From Bacillus sp. FJAT-27264 (GTDB lineage Bacteria > Bacillota > Bacilli > Paenibacillales > Paenibacillaceae), in the NCBI RefSeq assembly GCF_001682855.1, contig NZ_MAQW01000001.1, forward strand, positions 899,084-963,083: a stretch of 64,000 nt of DNA, read 5' to 3'. The notes below the pieces were generated by a model that saw only the letters and a list, made by a program, of their open reading frames with translations, was not told the origin of the DNA and did not search any database. Positions 7,671 through 16,734 of the stretch are shown piece after piece. Position numbers and translations under genes: made by a program. Each line of letters begins with the position of its first letter. The first letter of the stretch is position 1.

Positions 7671-8768
7671 TTATGCCAGTACACCTTGCTCGGACAACAC
7701 TTCTTCCAGAGCAGAGATCAGGGCTTTATTCTGCTCAGTAGAACCCACCGTAGCACGAATGTAAGTTGGATACACTTGATGACCTGCTCTGACGATGACC
7801 CCTTTGCGAAGTAACGCATCAAAGATCTCTAGTCCAGGTTTACGCACATCCACCATAATGAAATTACCGTGCGCTGGGAAAGATTTCAGACCAAGACGTT
7901 CAAACTCCCCTTGAAGCTGTACAATGCCGGCACTGTTAAGACGACGACATTCTTGTACATAGTCCTGATCCTGCAGAGCAGCCAGCGCTGCTGCCTGAGA
8001 AACTCTGGTTGTATTGAATGGCTCGCGCACTTTATTGATCAACGAAATGATAGCTGGGCTGGCAACGCCATAACCAATCCGCAGGGCGGCCAATCCGTAG
8101 ATTTTGGAGAAGGTACGCAGCACTACAAGGTTAGGATAGGTGCCGAGTAGCTTGATGCCGTCTGTATAGGACAGATCGGTAACGTACTCACAGTAAGCCT
8201 CATCGAGCACAACCATGACATGTGCAGGCACTGCATCCAGGAAGGCAAGCAGAGCATCATGCGCTACAATGGTTCCTGTAGGGTTATTAGGGTTGCAGAT
8301 CCAGATGATCTTGGTGCGGTCCGTAACACGGGCCAAAATGCCGTCTAGGTCATGTGTTCCGTCGATCAGCGGCACTTCAATTGTAATCGCGCTTTCGATG
8401 TCCGCATTGCTCTTATAGACAGAGAAGGTCTGATCAGCCATGATCGTCTCATCGCCAGGCAAGAGGAATGCACGTGTAATCAGCGCAATGATCTCATCAG
8501 AGCCACAGCCAAAAATAATATTGTCATTCTTCACACCAAGATGAGCAGCCAGCGCAGTTGTCAATTCAACAGCTGACCCGTCCGGGTAAAGATACAGATT
8601 ATCCAGTTCCTTGATAATCGCGGCTTTCGCGCTAGGCGAAGCCCCGTATGGATTCTCATTCGAAGCCAGCTTAATAACTTCCTTTAAGCCAAGCTCTCTT
8701 TTAACATCTTCAATAGGCTTCCCTGGTTTGTAGACTGGCAAGTCTACGATATTCGGTTTAGGATTCAT
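7671..8768 (-). CDS. hisC: Histidinol-phosphate / aromatic aminotransferase
   Basis: A 365-residue class I/II PLP aminotransferase. Landmarks are ASNENPYGASP (residues 36-46), the phosphate region, CNPNNPTGT, the Tyr/Asp pair in VLDEAYCEYV, and the PLP-binding Lys in RTFSKIYGLAALRIGYG. As in Bacillus, its place between trpA and tyrA suggests a double role: histidinol-phosphate transamination and the last step of Tyr/Phe synthesis. It starts 28 nt after trpA. Confidence 0.93.
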   Translation of the reverse strand: MNPKPNIVDLPVYKPGKPIEDVKRELGLKEVIKLASNENPYGASPSAKAAIIKELDNLYLYPDGSAVELTTALAAHLGVKNDNIIFGCGSDEIIALITRAFLLPGDETIMADQTFSVYKSNADIESAITIEVPLIDGTHDLDGILARVTDRTKIIWICNPNNPTGTIVAHDALLAFLDAVPAHVMVVLDEAYCEYVTDLSYTDGIKLLGTYPNLVVLRTFSKIYGLAALRIGYGVASPAIISLINKVREPFNTTRVSQAAALAALQDQDYVQECRRLNSAGIVQLQGEFERLGLKSFPAHGNFIMVDVRKPGLEIFDALLRKGVIVRAGHQVYPTYIRATVGSTEQNKALISALEEVLSEQGVLA

Positions 8769-8796
8769 GAACCGTCCTCGCTCTCCACAAATGTAG

Positions 8797-9618
8797 TTAT
8801 GGTTTTAATTGTGCCACAAATTCACGAATTTGCAACAGCCCCGCCTGGCGAGTGGAAGGGTTATCCAGCAGAGGGATCACATCCTCCACTTTGCGGACGA
8901 TCGCACTGCCCACCACAACCCCGTCACAAATCTTGGCGAAGCGAGCTACCTGTTCCCCGGTCGAGATTCCAAATCCCACAGCAACCGGAAGATCTGTCGC
9001 TTCGCGTACGGATTGGATAAAGGCATCGACGCCTTCATGAAAAGAGGACCGTTCCCCCGTAACACCCAGCGAAGATACGCAATACACGAAACCGCTGGCC
9101 CCGTTCACGATTCGGGCGATACGTTCGCTAGAGGTTGGAGCCACCAGCGGTACTAGATTAATTCCGGCGGCGCGGCTGCGGCGGCGCATATCCTCCGCTT
9201 CCTCGATGGGTAGATCAGGAATAATCAATCCACTGATTTCATGAGCATCGAGTTCGGCAAAAAAGTTGTCCAGGCCCATTTGCAGCACGGGATTGTAGTA
9301 GGTGAACAAAATGAACGGCAGCTGGCTGCCGGCTTGACGCGCTTTGAGCGCGGTCTCCATACAAGTGCGGATATTAACCTGTCCGCGCAGCGCCCGTGTG
9401 GAAGCCCGCTGAATGACCGGACCATCAGCAAGCGGATCGGAATAAGGTACACCCAGCTCCAGGATGTCAGCTCCGGCGGCTTCCAACTCGGCGATAATGG
9501 CCAATGTCGTCTCCAGATCGGGATCACCCACGGTAAGGAAAGGAATCAACGCCGTACGTCCTTCTGCCTTCAGCTTCCGGAACACCAGATCCATCCGGTT
9601 CGTCGTTTCGGTTGTCAT
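8797..9618 (-). CDS. trpA: Tryptophan synthase alpha subunit
   Basis: Cleaves indole-3-glycerol phosphate to indole and glyceraldehyde 3-phosphate. The 273-residue TIM barrel has the catalytic Glu in [16 protein letters not shown] and the catalytic Asp in the same motif, plus [14 protein letters not shown] for phosphate binding. Its ATG overlaps the trpB stop by 4 nt (ATGA), implying coupled translation for the alpha2-beta2 complex. Confidence 0.97.
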   Translation of the reverse strand: MTTETTNRMDLVFRKLKAEGRTALIPFLTVGDPDLETTLAIIAELEAAGADILELGVPYSDPLADGPVIQRASTRALRGQVNIRTCMETALKARQAGSQLPFILFTYYNPVLQMGLDNFFAELDAHEISGLIIPDLPIEEAEDMRRRSRAAGINLVPLVAPTSSERIARIVNGASGFVYCVSSLGVTGERSSFHEGVDAFIQSVREATDLPVAVGFGISTGEQVARFAKICDGVVVGSAIVRKVEDVIPLLDNPSTRQAGLLQIREFVAQLKP

Positions 9619-10814
9619 GCTTTTTCCGCCCCTTCCGTGTACGCCATAATCGATTCTACATCCTTATCGCCACGGCCGGACAAACAGATGACTACGATAT
9701 CATCCTTCGTCAAGGTTGGCGCAATCTTCACTACCTGAGCGATGGCGTGAGCCGACTCCAAGGCAGGAATGATACCTTCTGTGACACACAGCAGCTTGAG
9801 CGCATCCAGCGCTTCAGCATCGGTGATCGGTACATACTGCGCACGCTTGATATCCTTCAGATAGGAATGCTCTGGTCCAACACCCGGATAATCCAGACCC
9901 GCAGATATGGAGTGAGCTTCCTGCACCTGGCCATATTCATCCTGCAACAGATAGCTCATCGAGCCCTGGAAGACCCCATGGGTTCCCTTGCTCATGGTAG
10001 CTGCATGATAAGGCGTGTCCACCCCTTTACCTGCTGCTTCAACACCGATCAATCCCACATTCTCATCTTGCACAAAAGGATAGAACATCCCGATGGCATT
10101 GCTGCCTCCTCCGATTGCTGCGACCAGCAGATCTGGCAGACGGCCTTCGGCCTCCAGAATCTGGCGGCGGGTCTCATCCCCGATCACGCGCTGGAAATTG
10201 CGGACCATCATCGGATACGGGTGCGGACCTACCGCTGAACCCAGTACGTAGAATGTATCATCTACATGACTGACCCAATAGCGGAGTGCTTCATTACCAG
10301 CATCTTTGAGCGTTCGCGTACCGGAGGTTACAGGAATAACCTCTGCGCCAAGCAGCTTCATGCGGAAAACGTTCAAGGCCTGACGGCGAGTATCCTCCTC
10401 ACCCATGAATACCTTGCACTCCATCCCGAGCAGTGCTGCCACAGTCGCGGTAGCAACACCATGCTGGCCTGCACCGGTCTCGGCGATCACCTTCGTTTTC
10501 CCCATCTTTTTTGCCAGAATCCCTTGCGCAATAGCGTTGTTGATCTTATGCGCACCAGTGTGGTTCAGGTCTTCCCGCTTCAGATAGATTTTGGCTTCGC
10601 CCAGATGCTTGCTAAGGCGTTCCGCGTAATACAGCGGCGTTTCCCGCCCGGAGTATTGCTTGAGCAGATAATCTATTTCTTCCTGAAAAGCAGGATCTGC
10701 CGAGTGCTTGCGATAGGCTTCCTCCAGCTCAATCAGTGCATTCATCAAAGTCTCGGGTACGAAGCGGCCCCCGAAAGAACCGAAACGTCCATGCTGATCC
10801 GGTACCTGTGTCAT
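9615..10814 (-). CDS. trpB: Tryptophan synthase beta subunit
   Basis: Joins indole to serine to make tryptophan. The 399 residues show the PLP-binding Lys in [11 protein letters not shown], the substrate motif AETGAGQHG and the PLP phosphate loop GGGSNAIG. Its ATG overlaps the trpF stop by 4 nt. Standard TrpB1 length and motifs. Confidence 0.97.
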   Translation of the reverse strand: MTQVPDQHGRFGSFGGRFVPETLMNALIELEEAYRKHSADPAFQEEIDYLLKQYSGRETPLYYAERLSKHLGEAKIYLKREDLNHTGAHKINNAIAQGILAKKMGKTKVIAETGAGQHGVATATVAALLGMECKVFMGEEDTRRQALNVFRMKLLGAEVIPVTSGTRTLKDAGNEALRYWVSHVDDTFYVLGSAVGPHPYPMMVRNFQRVIGDETRRQILEAEGRLPDLLVAAIGGGSNAIGMFYPFVQDENVGLIGVEAAGKGVDTPYHAATMSKGTHGVFQGSMSYLLQDEYGQVQEAHSISAGLDYPGVGPEHSYLKDIKRAQYVPITDAEALDALKLLCVTEGIIPALESAHAIAQVVKIAPTLTKDDIVVICLSGRGDKDVESIMAYTEGAEKA

Positions 10815-11491
10815 GATTGCTTCACCCTTTCCACAAAAGCGGTCATTTTGATAATATCCTTGATGCCGTCGCTCTCTACACCACTGGAGACATCTACGCC
10901 GTCCGGCGCGTATTGCTCCAGCAGCTCCCCAACATTGCCGGGATGAAGCCCGCCAGCGACAAACAGCGGTAGTCCATGTGCAGCAGCTGCTTCACGGTAA
11001 GCCGGTATCAGTTCCCAGGCAAAGGTACGGCCGGAACCTCCACTCTGCAAAGGATCGTAGGTATCGAGCAGGAGCGCGTCTACACTCCCTGCGTACAATT
11101 CAAGAGAAGCCAGACCTTTCCCGGCAGCAGCACCGTCAGCCTCCTGCACCGATAGGGCCTTCCATACCTGAGCTTCAGGAAAAGCAAGCTTCACCGCCCG
11201 GCAAAACGCCGGACTCTCGTTCCCGTGCAGCTGAATGACATCCAGCTGCACGACATCCAGCAACTCTCTGAGCTCTGCCAGCTCAGGGTTGACAAAGACA
11301 CCGGCAGCCTTGGGAATGCTGCCGGTCTTCCAATTCCGCAGCTCCGCAATCAGCTCTGCGGCTCTTTCCGTCGTCACGTTTCGACGGCTGGGAGCAAAGA
11401 CGAACCCGATATAATCCAAAGACAAGCGCTCCATAGATTTTAGCACTTCAACGTCCTGAAGTCCACAGATTTTTACCTTTGTCTCAGCCAT
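10811..11491 (-). CDS. trpF: Phosphoribosylanthranilate isomerase
   Basis: Isomerises phosphoribosylanthranilate to the carboxyphenylamino-deoxyribulose phosphate. A 226-residue TIM barrel with the catalytic Cys in KICGL, the catalytic Asp in [18 protein letters not shown] and the phosphate loop [11 protein letters not shown] chose the ATG at 11491, which gives the family N-terminus [10 protein letters not shown] and overlaps the trpC stop by 8 nt; the frame stays open to 11536, but the extra residues are atypical. Confidence 0.93.
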   Translation of the reverse strand: MAETKVKICGLQDVEVLKSMERLSLDYIGFVFAPSRRNVTTERAAELIAELRNWKTGSIPKAAGVFVNPELAELRELLDVVQLDVIQLHGNESPAFCRAVKLAFPEAQVWKALSVQEADGAAAGKGLASLELYAGSVDALLLDTYDPLQSGGSGRTFAWELIPAYREAAAAHGLPLFVAGGLHPGNVGELLEQYAPDGVDVSSGVESDGIKDIIKMTAFVERVKQS

Positions 11492-12314
11492 GACGGACAC
11501 GGCCCTTTCCTTCGGGCAGAGGACCCAGCAGAACATTCACTGCAGTCTCTACATCTGGCTGGCGCATCAAGTACTCTCCGACCAACACACCCTGCGCCCC
11601 TGTTGTGGCTAAATAGGCGATATCCGCAGGTCCGGCAATCCCGCTCTCGCTGATCACCGGCACACCCGCCGGAATTTCTCCGGCCAGCTCTGCTGTGGTG
11701 GCAAGCGAAGTCTCGAACGTCCGCAGATTACGGTTATTGATCCCCAGCAGCACATGCGGGGCCGTTCCTTTTCCGGTATCCAATACTGTCGCAAGCTCGC
11801 TACGATCATGTACCTCAATCAGCACATCGAGACCAAGATTCGCGGCCGTATCTGTGAACGAAGCCAGCGCTGTCGGTGTAAGGATAGCCGCGATCAGTAG
11901 CACCGCGTCCGCGCCAAGCAGGCGGGCTTCATAAATTTGCTTCTCATCGATGATAAAATCCTTACGCAGCAGCGGTAGTGCAACAGCCTCGCGAACCTGC
12001 TGCAGATAAGCGCCGCTGCCTTGAAAATATTCCTTGTCTGTCAGCACGGACAAGCAATCCGCGCCTCCTGCTTCATAACCCCTGGCAATGGCAACAGGAT
12101 CGAAATCAGCACGGATCAAGCCTTTGGAGGGTGACGCCTTTTTCACTTCGGCGATCAGTCCCATTCCTCTGTTCCTGCGGCTCACCAGGGCTTCACGGAA
12201 GCCTCTGGTTCCCGGCAGTGCTGCAATATCACGTTCAGCCTGGGCTAGCGAAAAGCTGGCCGCCAGCGTCTCTACTTCTTTAATTTTGGTGGCAACAATT
12301 TTATCAAGATACAT
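11484..12314 (-). CDS. trpC: Indole-3-glycerol phosphate synthase
   Basis: Closes the indole ring. The 276-residue TIM barrel has the catalytic Lys in EVKKASPSKG, the Lys in LPLLRKDFI, and the phosphate-binding ISESGI and GVLVGEYLM segments. It overlaps trpD by 11 nt at its start and trpF by 8 nt at its end. Confidence 0.96.
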   Translation of the reverse strand: MYLDKIVATKIKEVETLAASFSLAQAERDIAALPGTRGFREALVSRRNRGMGLIAEVKKASPSKGLIRADFDPVAIARGYEAGGADCLSVLTDKEYFQGSGAYLQQVREAVALPLLRKDFIIDEKQIYEARLLGADAVLLIAAILTPTALASFTDTAANLGLDVLIEVHDRSELATVLDTGKGTAPHVLLGINNRNLRTFETSLATTAELAGEIPAGVPVISESGIAGPADIAYLATTGAQGVLVGEYLMRQPDVETAVNVLLGPLPEGKGRVRHG

Positions 12315-13344
12315 AGTTAAGTTCCTCCGTCATCGCTACAAGCTGTTCCAGCTTGGATAATGCCTGCCCTGAATCTACTACTGCCTTAGCCTTCTGCACG
12401 CCTCCGGCCAGCGTATCGGCAAGACCTGCTACATAGATGCAGGCTCCCGCATTTGCCAGAACAATATCCCGGTATGGGCTGACTTGGCCTTGCAGTACCG
12501 ATGTAATAATTGCTGCATTCTCAGCTGCATCTCCGCCCAATACGTCTTCCAGCGGATGCATGGTGAGACCCAGATCCTGTGGCGTCACTTCATAGGTGCT
12601 AACCACACCATTCTTCAGCTCCGACACCAGTGTCGGTGCCGAGATGCTGATCTCATCCAGACCATCCAGGCTGCTGACAACCATAGCCCGCTTGGAGCCA
12701 AGCTCCTTCAGGACAGTCGCTACAGTCGCTGTCTTGCTACGATCATAGATGCCGAGAAGCTGGCGGTCCGCCCCGGCGGGGTTAGTCAGTGGCCCCAGCA
12801 TGTTAAATACTGTACGAACACCCAGTTCACGGCGCGGTGCCGCCGCATGCCGCATAGAGGGATGATAGATCTGTGCGAACAGGAAGCAAATGCCGATACT
12901 GTCCAGACATTGACGTGCTTGCTCAGCATTGAGATGGATGTTAACACCCAGAGCCTCTAGCACATCAGCACTGCCAGCACGTCCTGAGGCGGAACGATTG
13001 CCGTGCTTGGCAACCCGTACGGAAGCTGCAGCCGAAATAATCGCTGAGACTGTGGAAATGTTGAACTTATGAATACCGGAGCCGCCTGTACCGCAAGTGT
13101 CCAGCAGACGGGCACTCTCTGTGGATACATGCGTGCCGAACCCACGCATCGCTTCCGCGAACCCGGTAATTTCATCTACGGTTTCCCCTTTAATCCGCAA
13201 TGCGGTTAGTAGGGCACCAATCTGTGCAGAAGATGCCTTTCCGTCCATAATCGCGCCCATAATGTCCCGCGCCTCGTTACGGGAAAGATCCTTGCCTTCT
13301 ATCAAACCGGCGAGTCCCGATTGTATCAATTTCGTTGCCTCCAT
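12304..13344 (-). CDS. trpD: Anthranilate phosphoribosyltransferase
   Basis: Transfers phosphoribosyl from PRPP to anthranilate. A 346-residue enzyme with the PRPP loop DTCGTGGSG, KHGNRSASGRAGSADVLEAL and the DE magnesium site (DGLDEIS). A good GGAGGAA site precedes the ATG. It follows trpE by 33 nt. Confidence 0.96.
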   Translation of the reverse strand: MEATKLIQSGLAGLIEGKDLSRNEARDIMGAIMDGKASSAQIGALLTALRIKGETVDEITGFAEAMRGFGTHVSTESARLLDTCGTGGSGIHKFNISTVSAIISAAASVRVAKHGNRSASGRAGSADVLEALGVNIHLNAEQARQCLDSIGICFLFAQIYHPSMRHAAAPRRELGVRTVFNMLGPLTNPAGADRQLLGIYDRSKTATVATVLKELGSKRAMVVSSLDGLDEISISAPTLVSELKNGVVSTYEVTPQDLGLTMHPLEDVLGGDAAENAAIITSVLQGQVSPYRDIVLANAGACIYVAGLADTLAGGVQKAKAVVDSGQALSKLEQLVAMTEELNYVS

Positions 13345-13377
13345 GCTCTCTTCCTCCTGTTCAGTTGAATAGTTCTA

Positions 13378-14931
13378 TCAAGGGGTATATTCATACATGT
13401 AATCCTGATTGATTACCTGTTTCTCTTTGACTTGTGCCGGAAACATCGCTTCTGCCATCCGGATCGCCTTCAGCATGCCTTTCGCCTTGTTCATTGTTTC
13501 TTCGTACTCTTTCTCAGGAACGGAATCCCACACAATTCCCGCCCCAGCCTGCACATAGGCTCTGCCTTCGCGGAAAATAATGGTGCGGATCGTGATGCAG
13601 GAGTCCATGTTACCGGAAAACCCGAGATAACCTATAGCGCCTGCATAAGCGCCCCGTGCTTCCTGTTCCAGCTCCGCAATGATTTCCATCGCCCGCAGCT
13701 TCGGTGCACCGGAGACCGTTCCCGCCGGCAAGCAGGAGAGGAAGGCATCGAAGAAATCCTTATCCTCGGCCAGTGTGCCCGACACTCCGGAGACCATATG
13801 CATGACATGCGAGTATTTCTCAATCTCCATGAATGAATCGCATTTTACGGTGCCGAATTTCGAGACCCGGCCGAGATCATTGCGTCCAAGATCGACGAGC
13901 ATCAGATGCTCGGCGCGCTCTTTTTCATCCTCCAGCAATTCGGCAGCCAGCGCACGGTCCGCAGCTTCATTTGCACCTCTGGGACGGGTTCCGGCGATCG
14001 GCCGTGTCTCCACCCTGCTGCCATCCACTTTGACCAATGCCTCTGGCGAGGTGCCGACGATGATCTCCTCATCCATTTTCAGATAATACATATATGGTGA
14101 AGGATTAAGTGTTCTCAGCAGACGGTAGACATGAAGCGGTGAGACCTCAGTTTCAATATGCAGCCGTTGTGACAGCACCACTTGAAAAATATCTCCGGCC
14201 CGGATATACTCCTTGGCCTGCTCCACATTGTTCATGTACTGTTCTTTCGTCAGATTCGAGTGGATATTCCCCAGCTCAATATCTTCTGGAATACTGCGCT
14301 TGTTGACGTTCTCCTTGGGCCCTTCTTTCTGCAATTCTTCGGCCATCTCCTCTAGTCCCGCACTGAGGGCCTCATAATTTACGCGAATGTCTGCATCGGT
14401 GTCGCCGTCCTTGATATGCAGGTTGCCAATCAGTAGAAGCTGCTGCTTCACATGGTCAAACACAATAATCCGGTCGCAAAACATAAAACGGATATCATCC
14501 ATCTTCAAATCGTCGTTGGCATGCGGAGAGAGCTTCTCGTAATATTGCAGCAGATCATACCCGAAGAATCCGATAGCTCCACCCGTAAACGGTGGCATCT
14601 CAGGCAGCTTGGGACTACGGTAGGAACGAAGTAGCGCCTTCAGCTCCTCGATAGGTTTGCCTTCCAGGCGCTTTTTCTTGCCGCCTACCTCAACTTCGAT
14701 GACTCCCTTTTTGCCAGAGATCAACAGGAACGGGTCGCTGCCAATGAAGGAATACCGGGCCCACTGGATGCCGCCTTCCACACTTTCAAGCAAAAATGCG
14801 TGGTCACGTGAAGCAAAACGCTGGAAGAGCCGGATCGGCGTCTCCATATCGGCAAGCAGCCGTTTTACGACAGGGATCAGATTATAGTCCCGCGACAGTG
14901 CCACTACTTGTTCAACACTCGGATTCGTCAT
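13378..14931 (-). CDS. trpE: Anthranilate synthase component I
   Basis: Makes anthranilate from chorismate and ammonia. The 517 residues have the N-terminal regulatory domain (the LLESVEGG tryptophan-binding motif near residue 48) and a catalytic C-terminal half with RPIAGTRPRG, LVDLGRNDLG, HMVSGVSG and the closing GAGIVWDSVPEKEYEE. The glutaminase partner trpG is not in this operon; in Bacillus it is shared with folate synthesis elsewhere. SD AGGAGG at 9 nt. Expression is expected to be controlled by the TRAP leader upstream. Confidence 0.96.
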   Translation of the reverse strand: MTNPSVEQVVALSRDYNLIPVVKRLLADMETPIRLFQRFASRDHAFLLESVEGGIQWARYSFIGSDPFLLISGKKGVIEVEVGGKKKRLEGKPIEELKALLRSYRSPKLPEMPPFTGGAIGFFGYDLLQYYEKLSPHANDDLKMDDIRFMFCDRIIVFDHVKQQLLLIGNLHIKDGDTDADIRVNYEALSAGLEEMAEELQKEGPKENVNKRSIPEDIELGNIHSNLTKEQYMNNVEQAKEYIRAGDIFQVVLSQRLHIETEVSPLHVYRLLRTLNPSPYMYYLKMDEEIIVGTSPEALVKVDGSRVETRPIAGTRPRGANEAADRALAAELLEDEKERAEHLMLVDLGRNDLGRVSKFGTVKCDSFMEIEKYSHVMHMVSGVSGTLAEDKDFFDAFLSCLPAGTVSGAPKLRAMEIIAELEQEARGAYAGAIGYLGFSGNMDSCITIRTIIFREGRAYVQAGAGIVWDSVPEKEYEETMNKAKGMLKAIRMAEAMFPAQVKEKQVINQDYMYEYTP

Positions 14932-14973
14932 TGGGTTACCTCCTGAGGGAATGGTTGGTTTATGAAATCAAAA

Positions 14974-14997
14974 AAACCTCTACCGAGGTAGAGGTTT
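14974..14997 (-). terminator. Attenuator-like terminator in the trp leader
   Basis: Perfect 10-bp stem (14974-14983 with 14988-14997) with a CUCG tetraloop, followed on the minus strand by a U-run, 43 nt before trpE. The position fits a regulated leader terminator. The loop sequence TACCTC is also complementary to the trpE ribosome site (GAGGTA). Confidence 0.75.
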
Positions 14998-15117
14998 GTG
15001 TAAGTAAGTATATGAAATAGAGCATAGGACAATCAGCAGCGCATTTGCAGAAATATCCCTAAATGGCTGCACTGAATACACTTATCCCGTAATCAGTCAA
15101 CTCAAAAAAGAATCTTT

Positions 15118-15210
15118 CTCACTCTATGCACTCAGCTAATCTCATCTAAATCCTGTACTCAACTCAGCTATACTCATCTCATCTAAACTAAACTCTGCTA
15201 TACTCGGCTA
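15118..15210 (-). promoter_or_regulatory. TRAP (MtrB) binding array in the trp leader
   Basis: On the minus strand eleven (G/T)AG triplets occur at exact 5-nt intervals from 15210 down to 15158, each separated by 2 nt. Eleven is the subunit number of the TRAP ring, and spacing of 2-3 nt is its known preference. A non-consensus CAG follows in register, then six more triplets at 15148-15118 with two longer spacers. A TRAP gene is present at 25471-25719. Tryptophan-bound TRAP should wrap this RNA and reduce trpE expression. Confidence 0.85.
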
Positions 15211-15215
15211 ATTAC

Positions 15216-15245
15216 ACTATACATGATGACAGAGGTCACTGACAA
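15216..15245 (-). promoter_or_regulatory. trp operon promoter
   Basis: TTGTCA (15240-15245) and TATAGT (15216-15221) on the minus strand, spaced 18 nt. Transcription should begin near 15209-15213, just at the first triplet of the TRAP array. The promoter lies directly after aroH, so the trp genes can be expressed separately from aroC-aroB-aroH. Confidence 0.7.
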
Positions 15246-15260
15246 CCCCGAATCATTAAT

Positions 15261-15635
15261 TTATGACTTGCTCTGTGATAGGTCTGGACGAAGCTTGCGC
15301 GCTTCATTCAAATAAACATGATGGATCTCTCGCTGTGCCTTCTCCGTATTAACCTGTACCATCAGACGGATACATTGGGGCAAGCTGCCCTTGACCGGAA
15401 TCTCAACGGCACACATCAGCGGCACCATTTCCCAGCCTTCCATCTCCCGAATGGCTCGGGCCGGGAATGTAGCATCCAGGTCCTCAGTCATCGTAATCCA
15501 GACACTGCAAATATCCTCGGCAATAACATCATTGCGTTCTACGATCTCCCGCAACAGCACAACGGTCTCCCGCAGAATCTCCGCTTCTTCATTGCCCGTC
15601 ACGGTTGTTGCTCCGCGAATTCCCCGGTTTACCAC
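15261..15635 (-). CDS. aroH: Chorismate mutase (AroH class)
   Basis: Converts chorismate to prephenate. A 124-residue member of the monofunctional AroH family, with the N-terminus RGIRGATTV, the catalytic region ATFPARAIREMEGWEMVPLM and EIPVKGSLPQCIR. GTG start at 15635 after AAGGAGGG, overlapping the aroB stop by 7 nt. It sits just upstream of the trp promoter. Confidence 0.95.
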   Translation of the reverse strand: MVNRGIRGATTVTGNEEAEILRETVVLLREIVERNDVIAEDICSVWITMTEDLDATFPARAIREMEGWEMVPLMCAVEIPVKGSLPQCIRLMVQVNTEKAQREIHHVYLNEARKLRPDLSQSKS

Positions 15636-16732
15636 GGGCTTCCCTCCTTCTTGAGCTGTGCAATAACCTCGCGTACCAGCGATGCCTGCACATCATCAAC
15701 AATACTGACCGCTCCGATATCATCCGGTACGATAAAGGTCATTCGGCCTTCCTTGAATTTCTTATCATGCATCATAGCTTCCATCAGCTCGTCCTCACTG
15801 TACTGGGCAGGAAGAGTGACCGGAAGTCCGAGCGACGTCAACATGGAGACCGTCTCATCATAGATAGATTGGTCACGACCCAGCTTCACAGCCAGAAGTG
15901 CCGAACCTGCCATTCCAATCGCAATGGCTTCCCCATGCAGGAATACTCCATAGCCGCCAACCGCTTCAATCGCGTGGCCGATCGTATGGCCAAGGTTCAG
16001 AATGGCGCGCTGCCCGTGCTCGCGCTCATCGCCTGAAATGACATCAGCCTTAATCGCACAGCCGCGCTCCAATGCGTATCCAAGATCCTCCGGATTGAGG
16101 GCAAGCAGTCCTTCAGCATGCTCCCGGCACCAGTAGGCAAAATCTCGGTCCAGAATCAATCCATGCTTCACCACTTCCGCAAGCCCGGATGAAACCTGAC
16201 GTGCAGGAAGTGTGTTCAGCGTATCCAGATCATAAAGAACCATCGATGGCTGATAGAAAGCGCCGATCATATTCTTGGCGAGAGGGTGATTCACCGCCAC
16301 CTTCCCCCCTACACTACTGTCATGTGCCAGGATCGTTGTAGGAATCTGGAGGAATCCGATTCCCCGCATGTAAGTTGCGGCCACGAAGCCTGCCAAATCA
16401 CCAACAACACCACCGCCCAGAGCCAGCACCGCCGAACGGCGGTCCAGTCCAGCCTGGATAGCTGTGGTCATTACCTCTTCATACACGGCCAGCGACTTGG
16501 AAGCTTCACCGGCTGCAATAATGTGATGAACAACAGTATACCCATAGTTCTGCAAAGCAGCTTCCAATGCTGGAAGGTAGCGCGGGGCTACTTCTGAATC
16601 GCTGACGATCAGGAGCGGGCTGCGAACCGGGAATCCGGCCTCCGCACATCGCTCACCAATCTCCGCCAGCAATCCGCTGCCGATATGAATCGGATAAGAA
16701 CGTTCACCCAATTCCACCCTGATGCTGCGCAT
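15629..16732 (-). CDS. aroB: 3-dehydroquinate synthase
   Basis: Second step of the shikimate pathway; NAD- and metal-dependent. The 367 residues have the NAD loop LGGGVVGDLAGFVAATYMRG, substrate motifs IPTTILAHDSSVGGKVAVN and the metal-binding NLGHTIGHAIE and LHGEAI. It lies 2 nt downstream of aroC. Confidence 0.96.
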   Translation of the reverse strand: MRSIRVELGERSYPIHIGSGLLAEIGERCAEAGFPVRSPLLIVSDSEVAPRYLPALEAALQNYGYTVVHHIIAAGEASKSLAVYEEVMTTAIQAGLDRRSAVLALGGGVVGDLAGFVAATYMRGIGFLQIPTTILAHDSSVGGKVAVNHPLAKNMIGAFYQPSMVLYDLDTLNTLPARQVSSGLAEVVKHGLILDRDFAYWCREHAEGLLALNPEDLGYALERGCAIKADVISGDEREHGQRAILNLGHTIGHAIEAVGGYGVFLHGEAIAIGMAGSALLAVKLGRDQSIYDETVSMLTSLGLPVTLPAQYSEDELMEAMMHDKKFKEGRMTFIVPDDIGAVSIVDDVQASLVREVIAQLKKEGSPW

Positions 16733-16734
16733 GA

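Noticed and set aside
14932..15260. T-box control of the trp operon
   Set aside because: There is no AGGGTGGNACC motif or T-box stem I. The regular (G/T)AG triplets and the mtrB gene point to TRAP instead.
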